17,103 bases of DNA from JANOBJ01 sp031411575 (GCA_031411575.1 JANOBJ010000233.1:1-17103), one strand, 5' to 3'; counted from the first letter of the stretch, positions 7,354-14,484 are shown. Numbers and translations are program-made. Notes: generated by a model not told the origin, from the letters alone.

Positions 7354-7450
7354 CACCCGCCGAGCGCGACGCGGCGTAGCGAGCGGGATGCAGCGCAAGG
7401 CGCGGGTGGCTTCGGACCGGAGCGACCTTCAGGGTCGTGAGGATCCGAAG
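7354..7450. repeat. Multi-hairpin intergenic element between cytochrome c4 and msrP
   Basis: This stretch of the gene-free interval 7192-7490 is dense in inverted repeats. CACCCGC (7354-7360) pairs with GCGGGTG (7402-7408). CTTCGGA (7410-7416) pairs with TCCGAAG (7444-7450), and nested inside it CGACC (7423-7427) pairs with GGTCG (7433-7437). Further GCGC-rich self-complementarity continues to about 7490. I see no ORF with coding character here. It resembles a REP/BIME-like dispersed element or a structured 3' UTR; which of these cannot be decided from one copy. Confidence 0.6.
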
Positions 7451-7490
7451 ACGGGCCCCGCAACGCCGCGCTGCGCCCGCGCAGTAGCCG

Positions 7491-8132
7491 CTACCGAAGG
7501 CCGGCTACGTAGTCGGACAGGGCCTTGATCTCCCTGTCATTCAGCTTGGCCGCCACCTGGTTCATCTGCAGGCTGTTCTTGCGCACACCGTCGCGGAACT
7601 GCGTGAGCTGCGACACCGCGTAGTCGGCGTGCTGGCCCGACAGGCGCGGGTACTGCGACGGGATGCCGGCGCCGTTGGGGCCGTGGCAGCCGGCGCAGGC
7701 CGCCACCTGGCGGTCGGCAATGCCGCCGCGGTAGATGCGTTCGCCCAGCGCCACCAGTTCTTTTTCCTTGGCAAAACCGGGCTTGGCTTTCTGGCTGGCC
7801 AGCCAGTAGCCGATGTTGCGCATGTCGTCGTCCGACAGCGTGGCGGCAAAGCCCTGCATGATCGCGTTGGCGCGCTTGCCGGCCTTGAACTCCTGCAGCT
7901 GCTTGACCGTGTACTCCGGGTGCTGGCCTGCCAGCTTGGGGTTGGCCGGGGTGCCGGAGTTGCCGTCGGCACCGTGGCAGGCCGCGCAAACCGCTGCGTA
8001 TTTTTCAGCGCCTTTGGCGATGTCCGGCTTGGCTGCCTTGGGCGCCTCGTCCGGTTTCTGGGTTGCCGCCGACGCGGAAAACACAGGCGCTGCCAGCGTG
8101 GCAGCGATGAGCAAGTTGGCAAGCAGCTTCAT
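7491..8132 (-). CDS. Di-haem cytochrome c4 family protein
   Basis: Cytochrome c4 carries electrons in the periplasm, typically from the bc1 complex to haem-copper oxidases such as cbb3. The 213-residue product has a Sec signal peptide (about 1-23, cleavage near SASAA) and two c-type domains. Domain 1 has CAACH (49-53) with probable axial Met92 (IMQGFAATLSDDDMRNIGYWLA). Domain 2 has CAGCH (146-150) with probable axial Met190 (SLQMNQVAAKLNDREIKALSDYVAGL). The duplicated GxxxSPAxPxLxGQHxxY-type segments (NPKLAGQHPEY, YPRLSGQHADY) support c4 over other di-haem classes. It is divergent from engB with 72 bp between starts, and no Shine-Dalgarno is evident. It needs a cytochrome c maturation system, which is not encoded in this window. 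Confidence 0.93.
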   Translation of the reverse strand: MKLLANLLIAATLAAPVFSASAATQKPDEAPKAAKPDIAKGAEKYAAVCAACHGADGNSGTPANPKLAGQHPEYTVKQLQEFKAGKRANAIMQGFAATLSDDDMRNIGYWLASQKAKPGFAKEKELVALGERIYRGGIADRQVAACAGCHGPNGAGIPSQYPRLSGQHADYAVSQLTQFRDGVRKNSLQMNQVAAKLNDREIKALSDYVAGLR

Positions 8133-8204
8133 AGGTCAGGATCGATTTTAGGGGCGCAAAACTCGCTGATTCTACAATGGAGCTCCGGGTTTCCCCTCAA
8201 GCCA

Positions 8205-8987
8205 ATGTCCAAATACCCCCCAAAGCCCGCCGCCGCACCCGCCTTTTCGAAACCCGCGCCGCCCGATGTTGCCGCCGATCCGGCCAAGGCCGCGCTCGGC
8301 TGGATGCACACCGCGCGCTTTCTGACCACGGCCGCGCAGTTGCACCACCTGCCGCCGCTGGAGGTGCCCGAAATCGCCTTTGTCGGCCGGTCCAACGCCG
8401 GCAAATCGACCTGCATCAACACCCTGACGCAGCAAAAACAGCTGGCGTATGCGTCCAAGAAACCCGGCCGCACCCAGCACATCAACCTGTTTTCGCTGGG
8501 CCGCCAGAACCTCACCGACGCGGTGCTGGCCGACCTGCCCGGCTACGGCTATGCGGCCGTGCCCAAGGCCGACAAGGCGCGCTGGCAGCAGGTGATGGCC
8601 AATTACCTCGTGAGCCGCGACAACCTGACCGGCATCGTGCTGCTGTGCGACCCGCGCCACGGCATGACCGAGCTCGATGAAATCCTGCTCGACGTGATCC
8701 GCCCGCGCGTGCAGGAGGGCCTGAAATTCCTGGTGCTGCTGACCAAGGCCGACAAGCTGACCCGCTCCGAGCAGACCAAGGCGCTGTCGATTGCGCGACT
8801 GCAGGCCGGCGGCGGCGAGGTCAAACTGTTCTCCGCGCTCAAACGCCAGGGCGTGGACGACGCCGCGCTGCTGCTGTGGCAGTGGGCGCACCCGGCGGGC
8901 GGGGCTGCTGCCGGAGGTGGCGCCAGCGGCGCCATTGAAGCCCCTGCCGCCGGGGCCGCCGCAGACAGCCCCGAAACCCCGGTTTAG
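8205..8987 (+). CDS. engB: EngB (YihA/YsxC), ribosome biogenesis GTPase
   Basis: EngB is an essential TrmE-Era-EngA-EngB-Septin family GTPase involved in assembly of the 50S ribosomal subunit and needed for normal septation. From ATG 8205 it has 260 residues, against about 200-220 usually. G1 is GRSNAGKST (61-69), G2 lies around GRTQHIN (88-94), G3 DLPGYG (110-115), G4 TKAD (180-183) and G5 FSALKRQG (209-216). The extra length is an N-terminal Pro/Ala segment (about 1-27) and a C-terminal Gly/Ala-rich tail (231-260) without motifs. In-frame starts upstream (to 7629) are antisense to the cytochrome gene and rejected. No strong RBS precedes 8205. Confidence 0.95.
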   Translation: MSKYPPKPAAAPAFSKPAPPDVAADPAKAALGWMHTARFLTTAAQLHHLPPLEVPEIAFVGRSNAGKSTCINTLTQQKQLAYASKKPGRTQHINLFSLGRQNLTDAVLADLPGYGYAAVPKADKARWQQVMANYLVSRDNLTGIVLLCDPRHGMTELDEILLDVIRPRVQEGLKFLVLLTKADKLTRSEQTKALSIARLQAGGGEVKLFSALKRQGVDDAALLLWQWAHPAGGAAAGGGASGAIEAPAAGAAADSPETPV

Positions 8988-9015
8988 GCATTAAACAGGC
9001 CTGTTGTCCTCATCT

Positions 9016-9050
9016 CCTGGTCATTTGTAGCTATTATATTTATAGCAATT
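9016..9050 (+). repeat. Dispersed A/T-rich palindromic repeat, copy B
   Basis: It begins CCTGGTCATTTGTAGCTAT and ends TATAGCAATT, with the inverted pair GCTAT (9030-9034) / ATAGC (9042-9046) around an A/T loop. It matches copies A, C and D in the GGTCAT head, the palindrome and the CAATT tail. It is located between engB and the alpha/beta hydrolase gene, ending 9 bp before that gene's Shine-Dalgarno, so it could form part of its promoter or leader. Confidence 0.8.
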
Positions 9051-9073
9051 GAAACCAACGAGGAAGCAACGCC

Positions 9074-10012
9074 GTGGTCACCACCTACCTGCAAGCCCTG
9101 CCCCACGGCATCACCCTGAGCTGCCGCAGCGCCGGCGAGCGCGGGCGGCCGGTGCTGGTGTTTTTGCACGGTTTTCCCGAGGCGGCGTTTGTGTGGGACG
9201 CGCTGCTGGAGCACTTTGCGCAGCCCGAGAACGGCGGCTACCGCTGCGTGGCGCCCAACCTGCGTGGCTACGAACAATCGAGCGCGCCCACCGAGGTGAG
9301 CGCCTACCGGCCGAAATACCTGGTGCAGGACATCGCAGCGCTGATTGCGGTGGAAGCGGCTTCGCAGGGGGGCCAGCTAGCCTGTTTAGTCGCCCATGAC
9401 TGGGGCGGCGCGGTCGCCTGGAACCTGGCCAACCAGCAGCCGCAGCTGCTGAAAAAGCTCGCCATCATCAACTCGCCGCACCCCGGCGCCTTCTGGCGCG
9501 AACTCAAAGGCAACCCGAAGCAGCAGGCCGCCAGCGCCTACATGAACTTCCTGATCAGCCCGGGGGCCGAAGCACAGCTGGCCGCGAACGATTACGAGCG
9601 GCTCTGGGGCTTTTTCACCGCCATGTTTGCCGAGGCGCCCAACACCGCCTGGCTGACCGAGACCGTGAAAAACCAGTACCGCGCGGTGTGGAACGGCCCG
9701 GCCGGCTCGCCGCCCGGCGCGGGCCTGACCGGCGGCTGCAACTACTACCGCGCTTCGCCGTTGCGCCCGCCCACCCTGGAAGACCCGGGCGCCGCCGGCG
9801 TGACGCTCCCCGACGCGATGCTGACGGTGAACCTGCCGACGCTGGTGGTCTGGGGCCTGGCCGACGTGGCGCTGCCGCCCGAGCTGATAGACGGGCTGGA
9901 CGCCTGGATTCCCGACCTGACGCTGCACCCCGTGCCCGGCGCCACGCACTGGATCGTGCACGAGCAGCCGGCGCTGGTGGCGGGGTATCTGCAGGCGTTT
10001 CTGGGCCGGTGA
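9074..10012 (+). CDS. Alpha/beta hydrolase, epoxide hydrolase-like
   Basis: The 312-residue cytoplasmic protein has the features of soluble epoxide hydrolases. The oxyanion-hole motif HGFPE is at 32-36, and the nucleophile elbow AHDWGGAVAW has Asp109 (rather than Ser) as nucleophile, followed by WGG. A cap domain contains NYYRAS (223-228) with a candidate epoxide-activating Tyr. The acid Asp264 is in GLADVALP and the base His292 in THWIVHEQP. An Asp nucleophile also occurs in haloalkane and fluoroacetate dehalogenases, so the substrate is open; the cap Tyr favours an epoxide. The start is GTG at 9074, supported by GAGGAAG at 9060-9066, 7 nt upstream. The gene stands alone and is flanked by inverted repeat copies B and C; it looks like the most accessory gene in this part of the window. 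Confidence 0.85.
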   Translation: MVTTYLQALPHGITLSCRSAGERGRPVLVFLHGFPEAAFVWDALLEHFAQPENGGYRCVAPNLRGYEQSSAPTEVSAYRPKYLVQDIAALIAVEAASQGGQLACLVAHDWGGAVAWNLANQQPQLLKKLAIINSPHPGAFWRELKGNPKQQAASAYMNFLISPGAEAQLAANDYERLWGFFTAMFAEAPNTAWLTETVKNQYRAVWNGPAGSPPGAGLTGGCNYYRASPLRPPTLEDPGAAGVTLPDAMLTVNLPTLVVWGLADVALPPELIDGLDAWIPDLTLHPVPGATHWIVHEQPALVAGYLQAFLGR

Positions 10013-10054
10013 TGGCGGCGGGTGGCCGCTGTTCGCTTGCCGGTGCCTGCCATC

Positions 10055-10090
10055 TGATTGCTATAATATTAATATCAAACTATGACCGCC
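10055..10090 (-). repeat. Dispersed A/T-rich palindromic repeat, copy C
   Basis: On the minus strand it reads GGCGGTCATAGTTTGATATT and ends TTATAGCAATCA, aligning with copies A, B and D (GGTCATAGTTTG head, ATAGCAAT tail). Its left palindrome arm is degenerate (GATAT instead of GCTAT). It lies in the 144-bp gap between the hydrolase stop and the end of the downstream acyltransferase gene, in inverted orientation to copy B. Confidence 0.75.
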
Positions 10091-10156
10091 CGAAGCGCAC
10101 CACAGGCCAAAAACACGTAAAAAATAGCCTGAAACACCGTTTGCGGCGCCACAGGT

Positions 10157-11035
10157 TCAGTACACCCCCGCCTCGCCCGGCGGCCGCGTCTTGAAGCGTT
10201 TGTGGACCCAGTGGTACTGCTCGGGCATGGTGTTGATGACGGCTTCCAGCTCGCGGTTCATGCGCGCGGTGTCAGCGGCCAGATCGTCTGACGGGAAGCC
10301 GGCCCAGGTGGGCATCACCTCCACTGTGTAGCCGGCGGGCGTCATGCGCGTGACCACCGGCACCACCTTGGCGCGGCCCAGGCTCGCAAAGCGCGACAGC
10401 GACGGCACCGTGGCCGTCAGCCGCCCGTAAAACGGCACGAAGATCGATTCGCGCGGGCCCAGATCCATGTCCGGCAGCAGGCACAGCGGCTCGCCCCGGC
10501 GCAGCGCGGCCACGATGGTCTTGGCGCCGTCGTTGCGGCTGAAGGCGCGCAGCCGGCCAAAACGCTGGCGGCCCGCCAGAATCCAGGCGTCCAGCACCGG
10601 GTTGGACTGGCGCGAATAGATGGTGGTGAACTCGCGCTCCACCTCCTGCGTGAGCGCCATCCAGCCAGCGTCCAGCCCGACGAAATGCGGCATGAACAGC
10701 ACGGTGGGCTCATGCCCCTGCAGCGCATCCAGAGCGCCTGTGATCTGCGTGCGCTGGCGCACCACGGCCGGCGACGCGTGCCACAGCCAGCTGCGGTCGA
10801 GCCAGGCCTGGGCAAAGCAGACAAACACGTCTTTCGCGCGCGCGCGCCGCTGGCCCGCGTCCAGCTGCGGAAAGCACAGCCGCAGGTTGGTCTCGGTGAC
10901 GCGGCGGCGCGAACCGGCCAGCGCATACAAAATCCGCCCCAGCCCCCAGCCCAGCCCGCGCACCCAGCTGAGCGGCAGCCACGCCAGCACGTGCATGAAG
11001 GCAATGCCCAGGCGGTCAAACAGGTGCGCTCTCAC
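10157..11035 (-). CDS. LpxL/LpxM-type lipid A acyltransferase homologue (second gene of the pair)
   Basis: Members of this family transfer a secondary acyl chain from acyl-ACP to lipid A precursors at the inner membrane. The 292-residue product has an N-terminal hydrophobic anchor (about 8-40), the HX4D catalytic motif in FMPHFVGLDAG (His117, Asp122), a substrate-binding segment LLPDMDLGPRESIFVPFYG, and the C-terminal PEQYHWVHKRFKTRP typical of HtrB/LpxL. It starts 24 bp after the stop of the upstream homologue at 11060-11893, so the two probably form an operon. Whether it is lauroyl- or myristoyl-specific, or modifies an ornithine or other lipid, cannot be read from sequence. The neighbourhood next to metK is familiar in Burkholderiales. 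Confidence 0.9.
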   Translation of the reverse strand: MRAHLFDRLGIAFMHVLAWLPLSWVRGLGWGLGRILYALAGSRRRVTETNLRLCFPQLDAGQRRARAKDVFVCFAQAWLDRSWLWHASPAVVRQRTQITGALDALQGHEPTVLFMPHFVGLDAGWMALTQEVEREFTTIYSRQSNPVLDAWILAGRQRFGRLRAFSRNDGAKTIVAALRRGEPLCLLPDMDLGPRESIFVPFYGRLTATVPSLSRFASLGRAKVVPVVTRMTPAGYTVEVMPTWAGFPSDDLAADTARMNRELEAVINTMPEQYHWVHKRFKTRPPGEAGVY

Positions 11036-11059
11036 GGCTTGGCTTTCACAACGGAGCTT

Positions 11060-11893
11060 TCACAGTTCGTCCCGGGGCTGCTTGTAGCGCGCGTAGCCCC
11101 ACAGGTACTGCGCCGGGCACTGGCGGATGATCCGCTCCATCTCGCGGTTGATCTGCCGCACGGCGGCGTCCAGCTGCGCGGCCAGCGGTTCGGCCAGCGG
11201 CGAAAAATGCAGCTGGTAGCCGCGCCCGGCCGGCAGCCGCTCGCCCCAGGTCAGCAGCACGGTGGCGCCGGTTTGCAGCGCCAGCCGCGCGCCCAGCGTC
11301 ATGGTGTAGGCGTCTCGCCCGAAAAACGGCGCCCACTGGCCCATGCCCTGCGGCGGCACCTGGTCGGGCAGCAGCCCCACCGCGCGGCCGGCGCGCAGGC
11401 CCTTGATCATCTGGCGCACCCCGGCCAGCGTGGTGGGCGCGGTTTCCAGCCCCGGCCGCTGGCGCGAGCCCTCCATCACGCGGGCCAGCCAGGGCTGGCG
11501 CGCCGGCCGGTACAGCACGGTGATCGCGCCAAATTGCGCCCCGTAGCGCTGTGCCAGGCCCTGCGCCGTCACCTCAAAGCAGCCCATGTGCGGCGTCAGA
11601 AAGATCACGCCCTTGCCGGCGCGGTAGGCCGCGTCCACAAAGCCGGTTTCACCCCAGACCAGCGGCACTGGCGGGCCCAGCCACAGGCGCGGCAGCTCGG
11701 CCGTCATGCGCCCGGCGTGGCCGATGGCGCCGCGCACCTGTGCCGGGGTGTAGCCGGCCAGCGCGGCGTTCTCCTGAAAGCGCCGCCGGTAGGTGGGCGA
11801 GAGCGCGTACGACAGCCAGCCCAGCAGTGCGCCAACGCTGTGCAGCAGCCACAGTGGGAGGCGCGAAAACAATTGAAACAGGGCAGCGATCAA
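11060..11893 (-). CDS. LpxL/LpxM-type lipid A acyltransferase homologue (first gene of the pair)
   Basis: A second lysophospholipid-acyltransferase-superfamily protein of 277 residues. It has a hydrophobic N-terminus (LPLWLLHSVGALLGWLSYAL), YRRRFQENAALAGYTP, the HX4E motif in TPHMGCFEVT (His102, Glu107), GLLPDQVPPQGMGQWAPFFG and the C-terminal PAQYLWGYARYKQPR. The two homologues differ in their motif acid (Glu here, Asp in the next gene) and are diverged, so they may add different acyl chains. The start is TTG at 11893: no in-frame ATG lies upstream, and the product then begins as expected. No good Shine-Dalgarno is seen. It is transcribed divergently from metK; the shared 151-bp interval holds both control regions. 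Confidence 0.9.
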   Translation of the reverse strand: MIAALFQLFSRLPLWLLHSVGALLGWLSYALSPTYRRRFQENAALAGYTPAQVRGAIGHAGRMTAELPRLWLGPPVPLVWGETGFVDAAYRAGKGVIFLTPHMGCFEVTAQGLAQRYGAQFGAITVLYRPARQPWLARVMEGSRQRPGLETAPTTLAGVRQMIKGLRAGRAVGLLPDQVPPQGMGQWAPFFGRDAYTMTLGARLALQTGATVLLTWGERLPAGRGYQLHFSPLAEPLAAQLDAAVRQINREMERIIRQCPAQYLWGYARYKQPRDEL

Positions 11894-11913
11894 GGGTTTG
11901 TTAAAATAATGCG

Positions 11914-12036
11914 GTCGCCGAGTTAAATGAGCAACTTGCGGGGCGACGTTAAAACAGTTCTGCTAAAGCGTTCGCCGGGAGCTCCGAAAAGCTGAAGGCA
12001 GCGCACTGTAACGCTGACCACAGCCCACACTGGAGT
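11914..12036 (+). promoter_or_regulatory. Structured leader of metK with two hairpins
   Basis: GTCGCC (11914-11919) pairs with GGCGAC (11942-11947), enclosing GAGTT (11920-11924) paired with AACTT (11933-11937, one G-U). Further on, CAGCG (11999-12003) pairs with CGCTG (12012-12016) around an 8-nt loop. The metK Shine-Dalgarno GGAG is at 12032-12035, 9 nt before the ATG. I do not recognise a known SAM or SAH riboswitch consensus. Regulatory function is inference from structure and position. Confidence 0.35.
11927..11995 (+). CDS. Possible 22-codon leader ORF upstream of metK
   Basis: ATG at 11927 opens a short frame beginning MSNLRGDVKTVLLKRSPG and ending in TGA at 11993-11995, 49 nt before the metK ATG. 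A weak GAG lies about 5 nt upstream. The ATG sits in the loop of the first leader hairpin, and the second hairpin lies between this stop and the metK ribosome binding site, a geometry that would suit translation-coupled control. It contains no Met codon run. A frame this short can arise by chance, so coding status is uncertain. Confidence 0.25.
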   Translation: MSNLRGDVKTVLLKRSPGAPKS

Positions 12037-12044
12037 TTATTCAA

Positions 12045-13226
12045 ATGGCGAACGACTTTCTCTTTACCTCCGAATCGGTCTCTGAAGGCCACCCCGACAA
12101 GGTGTCCGACCAGATTTCCGATGCGATTCTGGACGCGATCTTCAAGCAAGACCCGAAAAGCCGCGTGGCTGCCGAAACGCTGTGCAACACCGGTCTGGTG
12201 GTGCTGGCTGGCGAGATCACCACCAACGCGCATGTCGACTACATCCAGGTCGCGCGCGACACCATCAAGCGCATCGGCTACGACAACACCGAGTACGGCA
12301 TCGACTACAAGGGTTGCGCAGTGCTGGTGGCCTACGACAAGCAGAGCAACGACATCGCCCAGGGCGTGGACCACGCGTCAGACGACCACCTGAACACCGG
12401 CGCCGGTGACCAGGGCCTGATGTTCGGCTACGCCTGCGACGAGACGCCCGAACTCATGCCTGCGCCGATCTACTACGCGCACCGGCTGGTCGAGCGCCAG
12501 GCCCAGCTGAGGAAAGACGGCCGCCTGCCGTTTTTGCGGCCCGACGCCAAGAGCCAGGTGACGATGCGCTACGTGGACGGCAAGCCGCACAGCATCGACA
12601 CCGTGGTGCTGTCGACCCAGCACAGCCCCGAACAGAGCGACGGCCACCACATGAAGGCCAGCTTCACCGAGGCCATCATCGAAGAGATCATCAAGCCGGT
12701 GCTGCCCAAGGAGTGGCTGAAAGAGACGAAGTACCTGGTCAACCCGACCGGCCGCTTCGTCATCGGCGGCCCGCAGGGTGACTGCGGCCTGACCGGCCGC
12801 AAGATCATCGTCGACACCTACGGCGGCGCCTGCCCGCACGGCGGTGGCGCATTCAGCGGCAAAGACCCGACGAAGGTGGACCGCTCAGCCGCCTATGCCG
12901 CCCGCTACGTGGCCAAGAACATCGTGGCCGCCGGCCTGGCGCGCCAGTGCCAGATCCAGGTGGCCTATGCGATTGGCGTGGCCAAGCCGATGAACATCAC
13001 GGTCTACACCGAAGGCACCGGCGTGATGTCCGACGACAAACTCTCGGCACTGGTGGCCGAACACTTCGATCTGCGCCCCAAGGGCATCATCCAGATGCTC
13101 GACCTGCTGCGCCCGATCTACGAAAAGACCGCGGCTTACGGCCACTTCGGCCGTGAAGAGCCGGAGTTCTCGTGGGAAAAGACCGACAAGGCGGCACTGC
13201 TGCGTGCGGCGGCGGGCTTGAAGTAA
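12045..13226 (+). CDS. metK: S-adenosylmethionine synthetase (methionine adenosyltransferase)
   Basis: MetK makes S-adenosylmethionine from ATP and methionine, releasing PPi and Pi, and is usually an essential cytoplasmic tetramer. The 393-residue length is normal. Signatures visible are GHPDKVSDQ (15-23, ATP/metal site), GAGDQGLMFGYA (119-130), the active-site segment DCGLTGRKIIVDTYGG (246-261) and GGGAFSGKDPTKVDRS (266-281, phosphate-binding loop). The start ATG follows GGAG with 9-nt spacing. A strong intrinsic terminator follows 51 bp after the stop, so metK is probably monocistronic. The leader at 11914-12036 may regulate it. Confidence 0.98.
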   Translation: MANDFLFTSESVSEGHPDKVSDQISDAILDAIFKQDPKSRVAAETLCNTGLVVLAGEITTNAHVDYIQVARDTIKRIGYDNTEYGIDYKGCAVLVAYDKQSNDIAQGVDHASDDHLNTGAGDQGLMFGYACDETPELMPAPIYYAHRLVERQAQLRKDGRLPFLRPDAKSQVTMRYVDGKPHSIDTVVLSTQHSPEQSDGHHMKASFTEAIIEEIIKPVLPKEWLKETKYLVNPTGRFVIGGPQGDCGLTGRKIIVDTYGGACPHGGGAFSGKDPTKVDRSAAYAARYVAKNIVAAGLARQCQIQVAYAIGVAKPMNITVYTEGTGVMSDDKLSALVAEHFDLRPKGIIQMLDLLRPIYEKTAAYGHFGREEPEFSWEKTDKAALLRAAAGLK

Positions 13227-13277
13227 ACCCCTCGCACGGCCGCCAACGGGGATGGCCCCGCAGCAGCTGCGCCCGAA

Positions 13278-13311
13278 GGCGGTACCGGTTTCACCCGGTC
13301 CCGCCTTTTTT
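13278..13311 (+). terminator. Rho-independent terminator of metK
   Basis: An 11-bp stem with one mismatch, GGCGG-t-ACCGG (13278-13288) paired with CCGGT-c-CCGCC (13295-13305), has a 6-nt loop and is followed by six T (13306-13311). It is oriented for metK. On the opposite strand no T-run follows the stem, so it is not expected to stop the convergent gene at 13335. Confidence 0.92.
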
Positions 13312-13334
13312 CATGGGTCGCTGTCGCGCAGTAG

Positions 13335-14258
13335 TCAGTTGAGCGCCGACTGCTGGCGCGCGTGCTCGCTGCGCTTCATCGCCACGTAGGTCGGGCGGTC
13401 CATCTCACGCAGCTGGCGCGGGTACTGCTCGGTGGCGGTGAACCATTTCTGGATGCGCCGATCGACCCGCGCGGCCACTGGCGCGTTGAGTGAATCGAGG
13501 TAGGCGTCAATCGCCAGGTAGTAGCGCATGGCGTTGCGCTCCACCGCGCCGCGCACGCCGTCTATGAACACCGGCTCGCCGTCGCCGTTGCGGCCACGCT
13601 GGGTGAAGCCGACTTTCCCGGCGCCAATGGTGGCCAGGTAGCTCTGCATCGCGATCCGGCTGGCCGCGCCGTGTCCGTAGGAATAGCTCAGGTGCATGAA
13701 GGTGCGTTTGGCGTCCAGGGGTGTCGCTGCCAGCATGATGCGGTAGTCGCGCGTGCCCAGCGGCCCGGTCTCCGCAGCCAGCCGCGACTCAAAGTAATCG
13801 GCACCCGAGGCCACGTTGTGGAAGGCAAACGTCAGCGGGTAGGCGTCTTTCAACGGCTGGTCGCTCTTGCGGCCGATGCGCACCATCAGGCTGGGCGCGG
13901 CCTCGGTGCCCTGGGCGCGGCAGTACTTGGTGTTGAACGGCAGGATCAGCACGTCGCACCAGTTGGCTGGCGAGCCGAGCGCCGTGCGCACCGTGGCAAA
14001 CGGATGGTCCAGCACGGCGTAGGCATCGCCCTTCAGGCCGTCCGGCGCCTCGGCCGAATCGATGTAGAGCGCGCGCTGGAAGATGTTGCGGTTGAGCTGA
14101 TCGGCCAGTTCGGCGTGGCGCTCGCGCAAGCCCGCGCCTGAGCCGTCTTCACCGGCGGCGTGTGCAGGACCGGCGAGCAGCGCTGCGGCGCCCAGCAGCA
14201 GGGCCAGCGGAATCGACAGACAAGTCTTCAACGGTAGGTTTGATCGCAGTTGGGTCAT
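13335..14258 (-). CDS. Exported protein of unknown function
   Basis: I do not recognise this 307-residue protein. It has a clear Sec signal peptide (hydrophobic 14-30, cleavage after AHA at 32-34), so it should be periplasmic or outer-membrane associated. The mature part has a segment DHPFATVRTALGSPANWCDVL in which Cys101 and Cys113 (FNTKYCR) could form a disulfide. Later regions include RTFMHLSYSYGHGAASRIAM, VERNAMRYYLAIDAYLDSL and a basic C-terminus. The order of alternating beta-like stretches around a DHPF...W motif recalls START/SRPBCC-like folds, but that is a guess. It is convergent with metK and downstream of the beta-propeller lipoprotein gene on the same strand; the 226-bp gap with a strong hairpin makes co-transcription doubtful. 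No clear RBS is seen. Confidence 0.8.
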   Translation of the reverse strand: MTQLRSNLPLKTCLSIPLALLLGAAALLAGPAHAAGEDGSGAGLRERHAELADQLNRNIFQRALYIDSAEAPDGLKGDAYAVLDHPFATVRTALGSPANWCDVLILPFNTKYCRAQGTEAAPSLMVRIGRKSDQPLKDAYPLTFAFHNVASGADYFESRLAAETGPLGTRDYRIMLAATPLDAKRTFMHLSYSYGHGAASRIAMQSYLATIGAGKVGFTQRGRNGDGEPVFIDGVRGAVERNAMRYYLAIDAYLDSLNAPVAARVDRRIQKWFTATEQYPRQLREMDRPTYVAMKRSEHARQQSALN

Positions 14259-14332
14259 GGGGGTCTCGCAGTTGGAAGCGCGCCGTGGCGCGCAGGTTCC
14301 CGGATGAACCCCGAGCTTGCGCCGCGCCCACG

Positions 14333-14390
14333 GCGGGCGCTGTAGGACAGCGCGGCATTTGCCTGTGCGACAAGCCGCGCTGTCGCCCGC
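14333..14390. repeat. Long inverted repeat in the gap between the lipoprotein and the exported protein genes
   Basis: A perfect 11-bp inverted repeat, GACAGCGCGGC (14346-14356) and GCCGCGCTGTC (14374-14384), with a 17-nt loop is enclosed by a second 6-bp pair, GCGGGC (14333-14338) and GCCCGC (14385-14390). No T-run follows on either strand, so it is not a classical intrinsic terminator. It could be an RNA-stabilising hairpin, a rho-assisted end or a REP-like sequence. A run of nine C (14466-14474) lies nearby, just past the lipoprotein stop. Confidence 0.6.
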
Positions 14391-14484
14391 TTCGGGACAC
14401 CACGCTTACCGCCGCAGGCGCACCCGCCGCTGTCTGGGCCTGCTCTGCAGGTACTGCCGAGTCTGCCCCCCCCCGGCCGCTGTG

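Noticed and set aside
11927..12016. SAM or SAH riboswitch upstream of metK
   Set aside because: The conserved cores of the SAM-I, SAM-II and SAH classes as I know them are not visible; only generic hairpins are.
14333..14390. Intrinsic terminator of the beta-propeller lipoprotein gene
   Set aside because: The stem is strong but no T-run follows on the minus strand, so it is listed only as an inverted repeat.
14466..14474. Run of nine C as a phase-variation tract
   Set aside because: It lies downstream of the lipoprotein stop at 14485, not in a coding or promoter region, so slippage would not switch a gene as far as can be seen.
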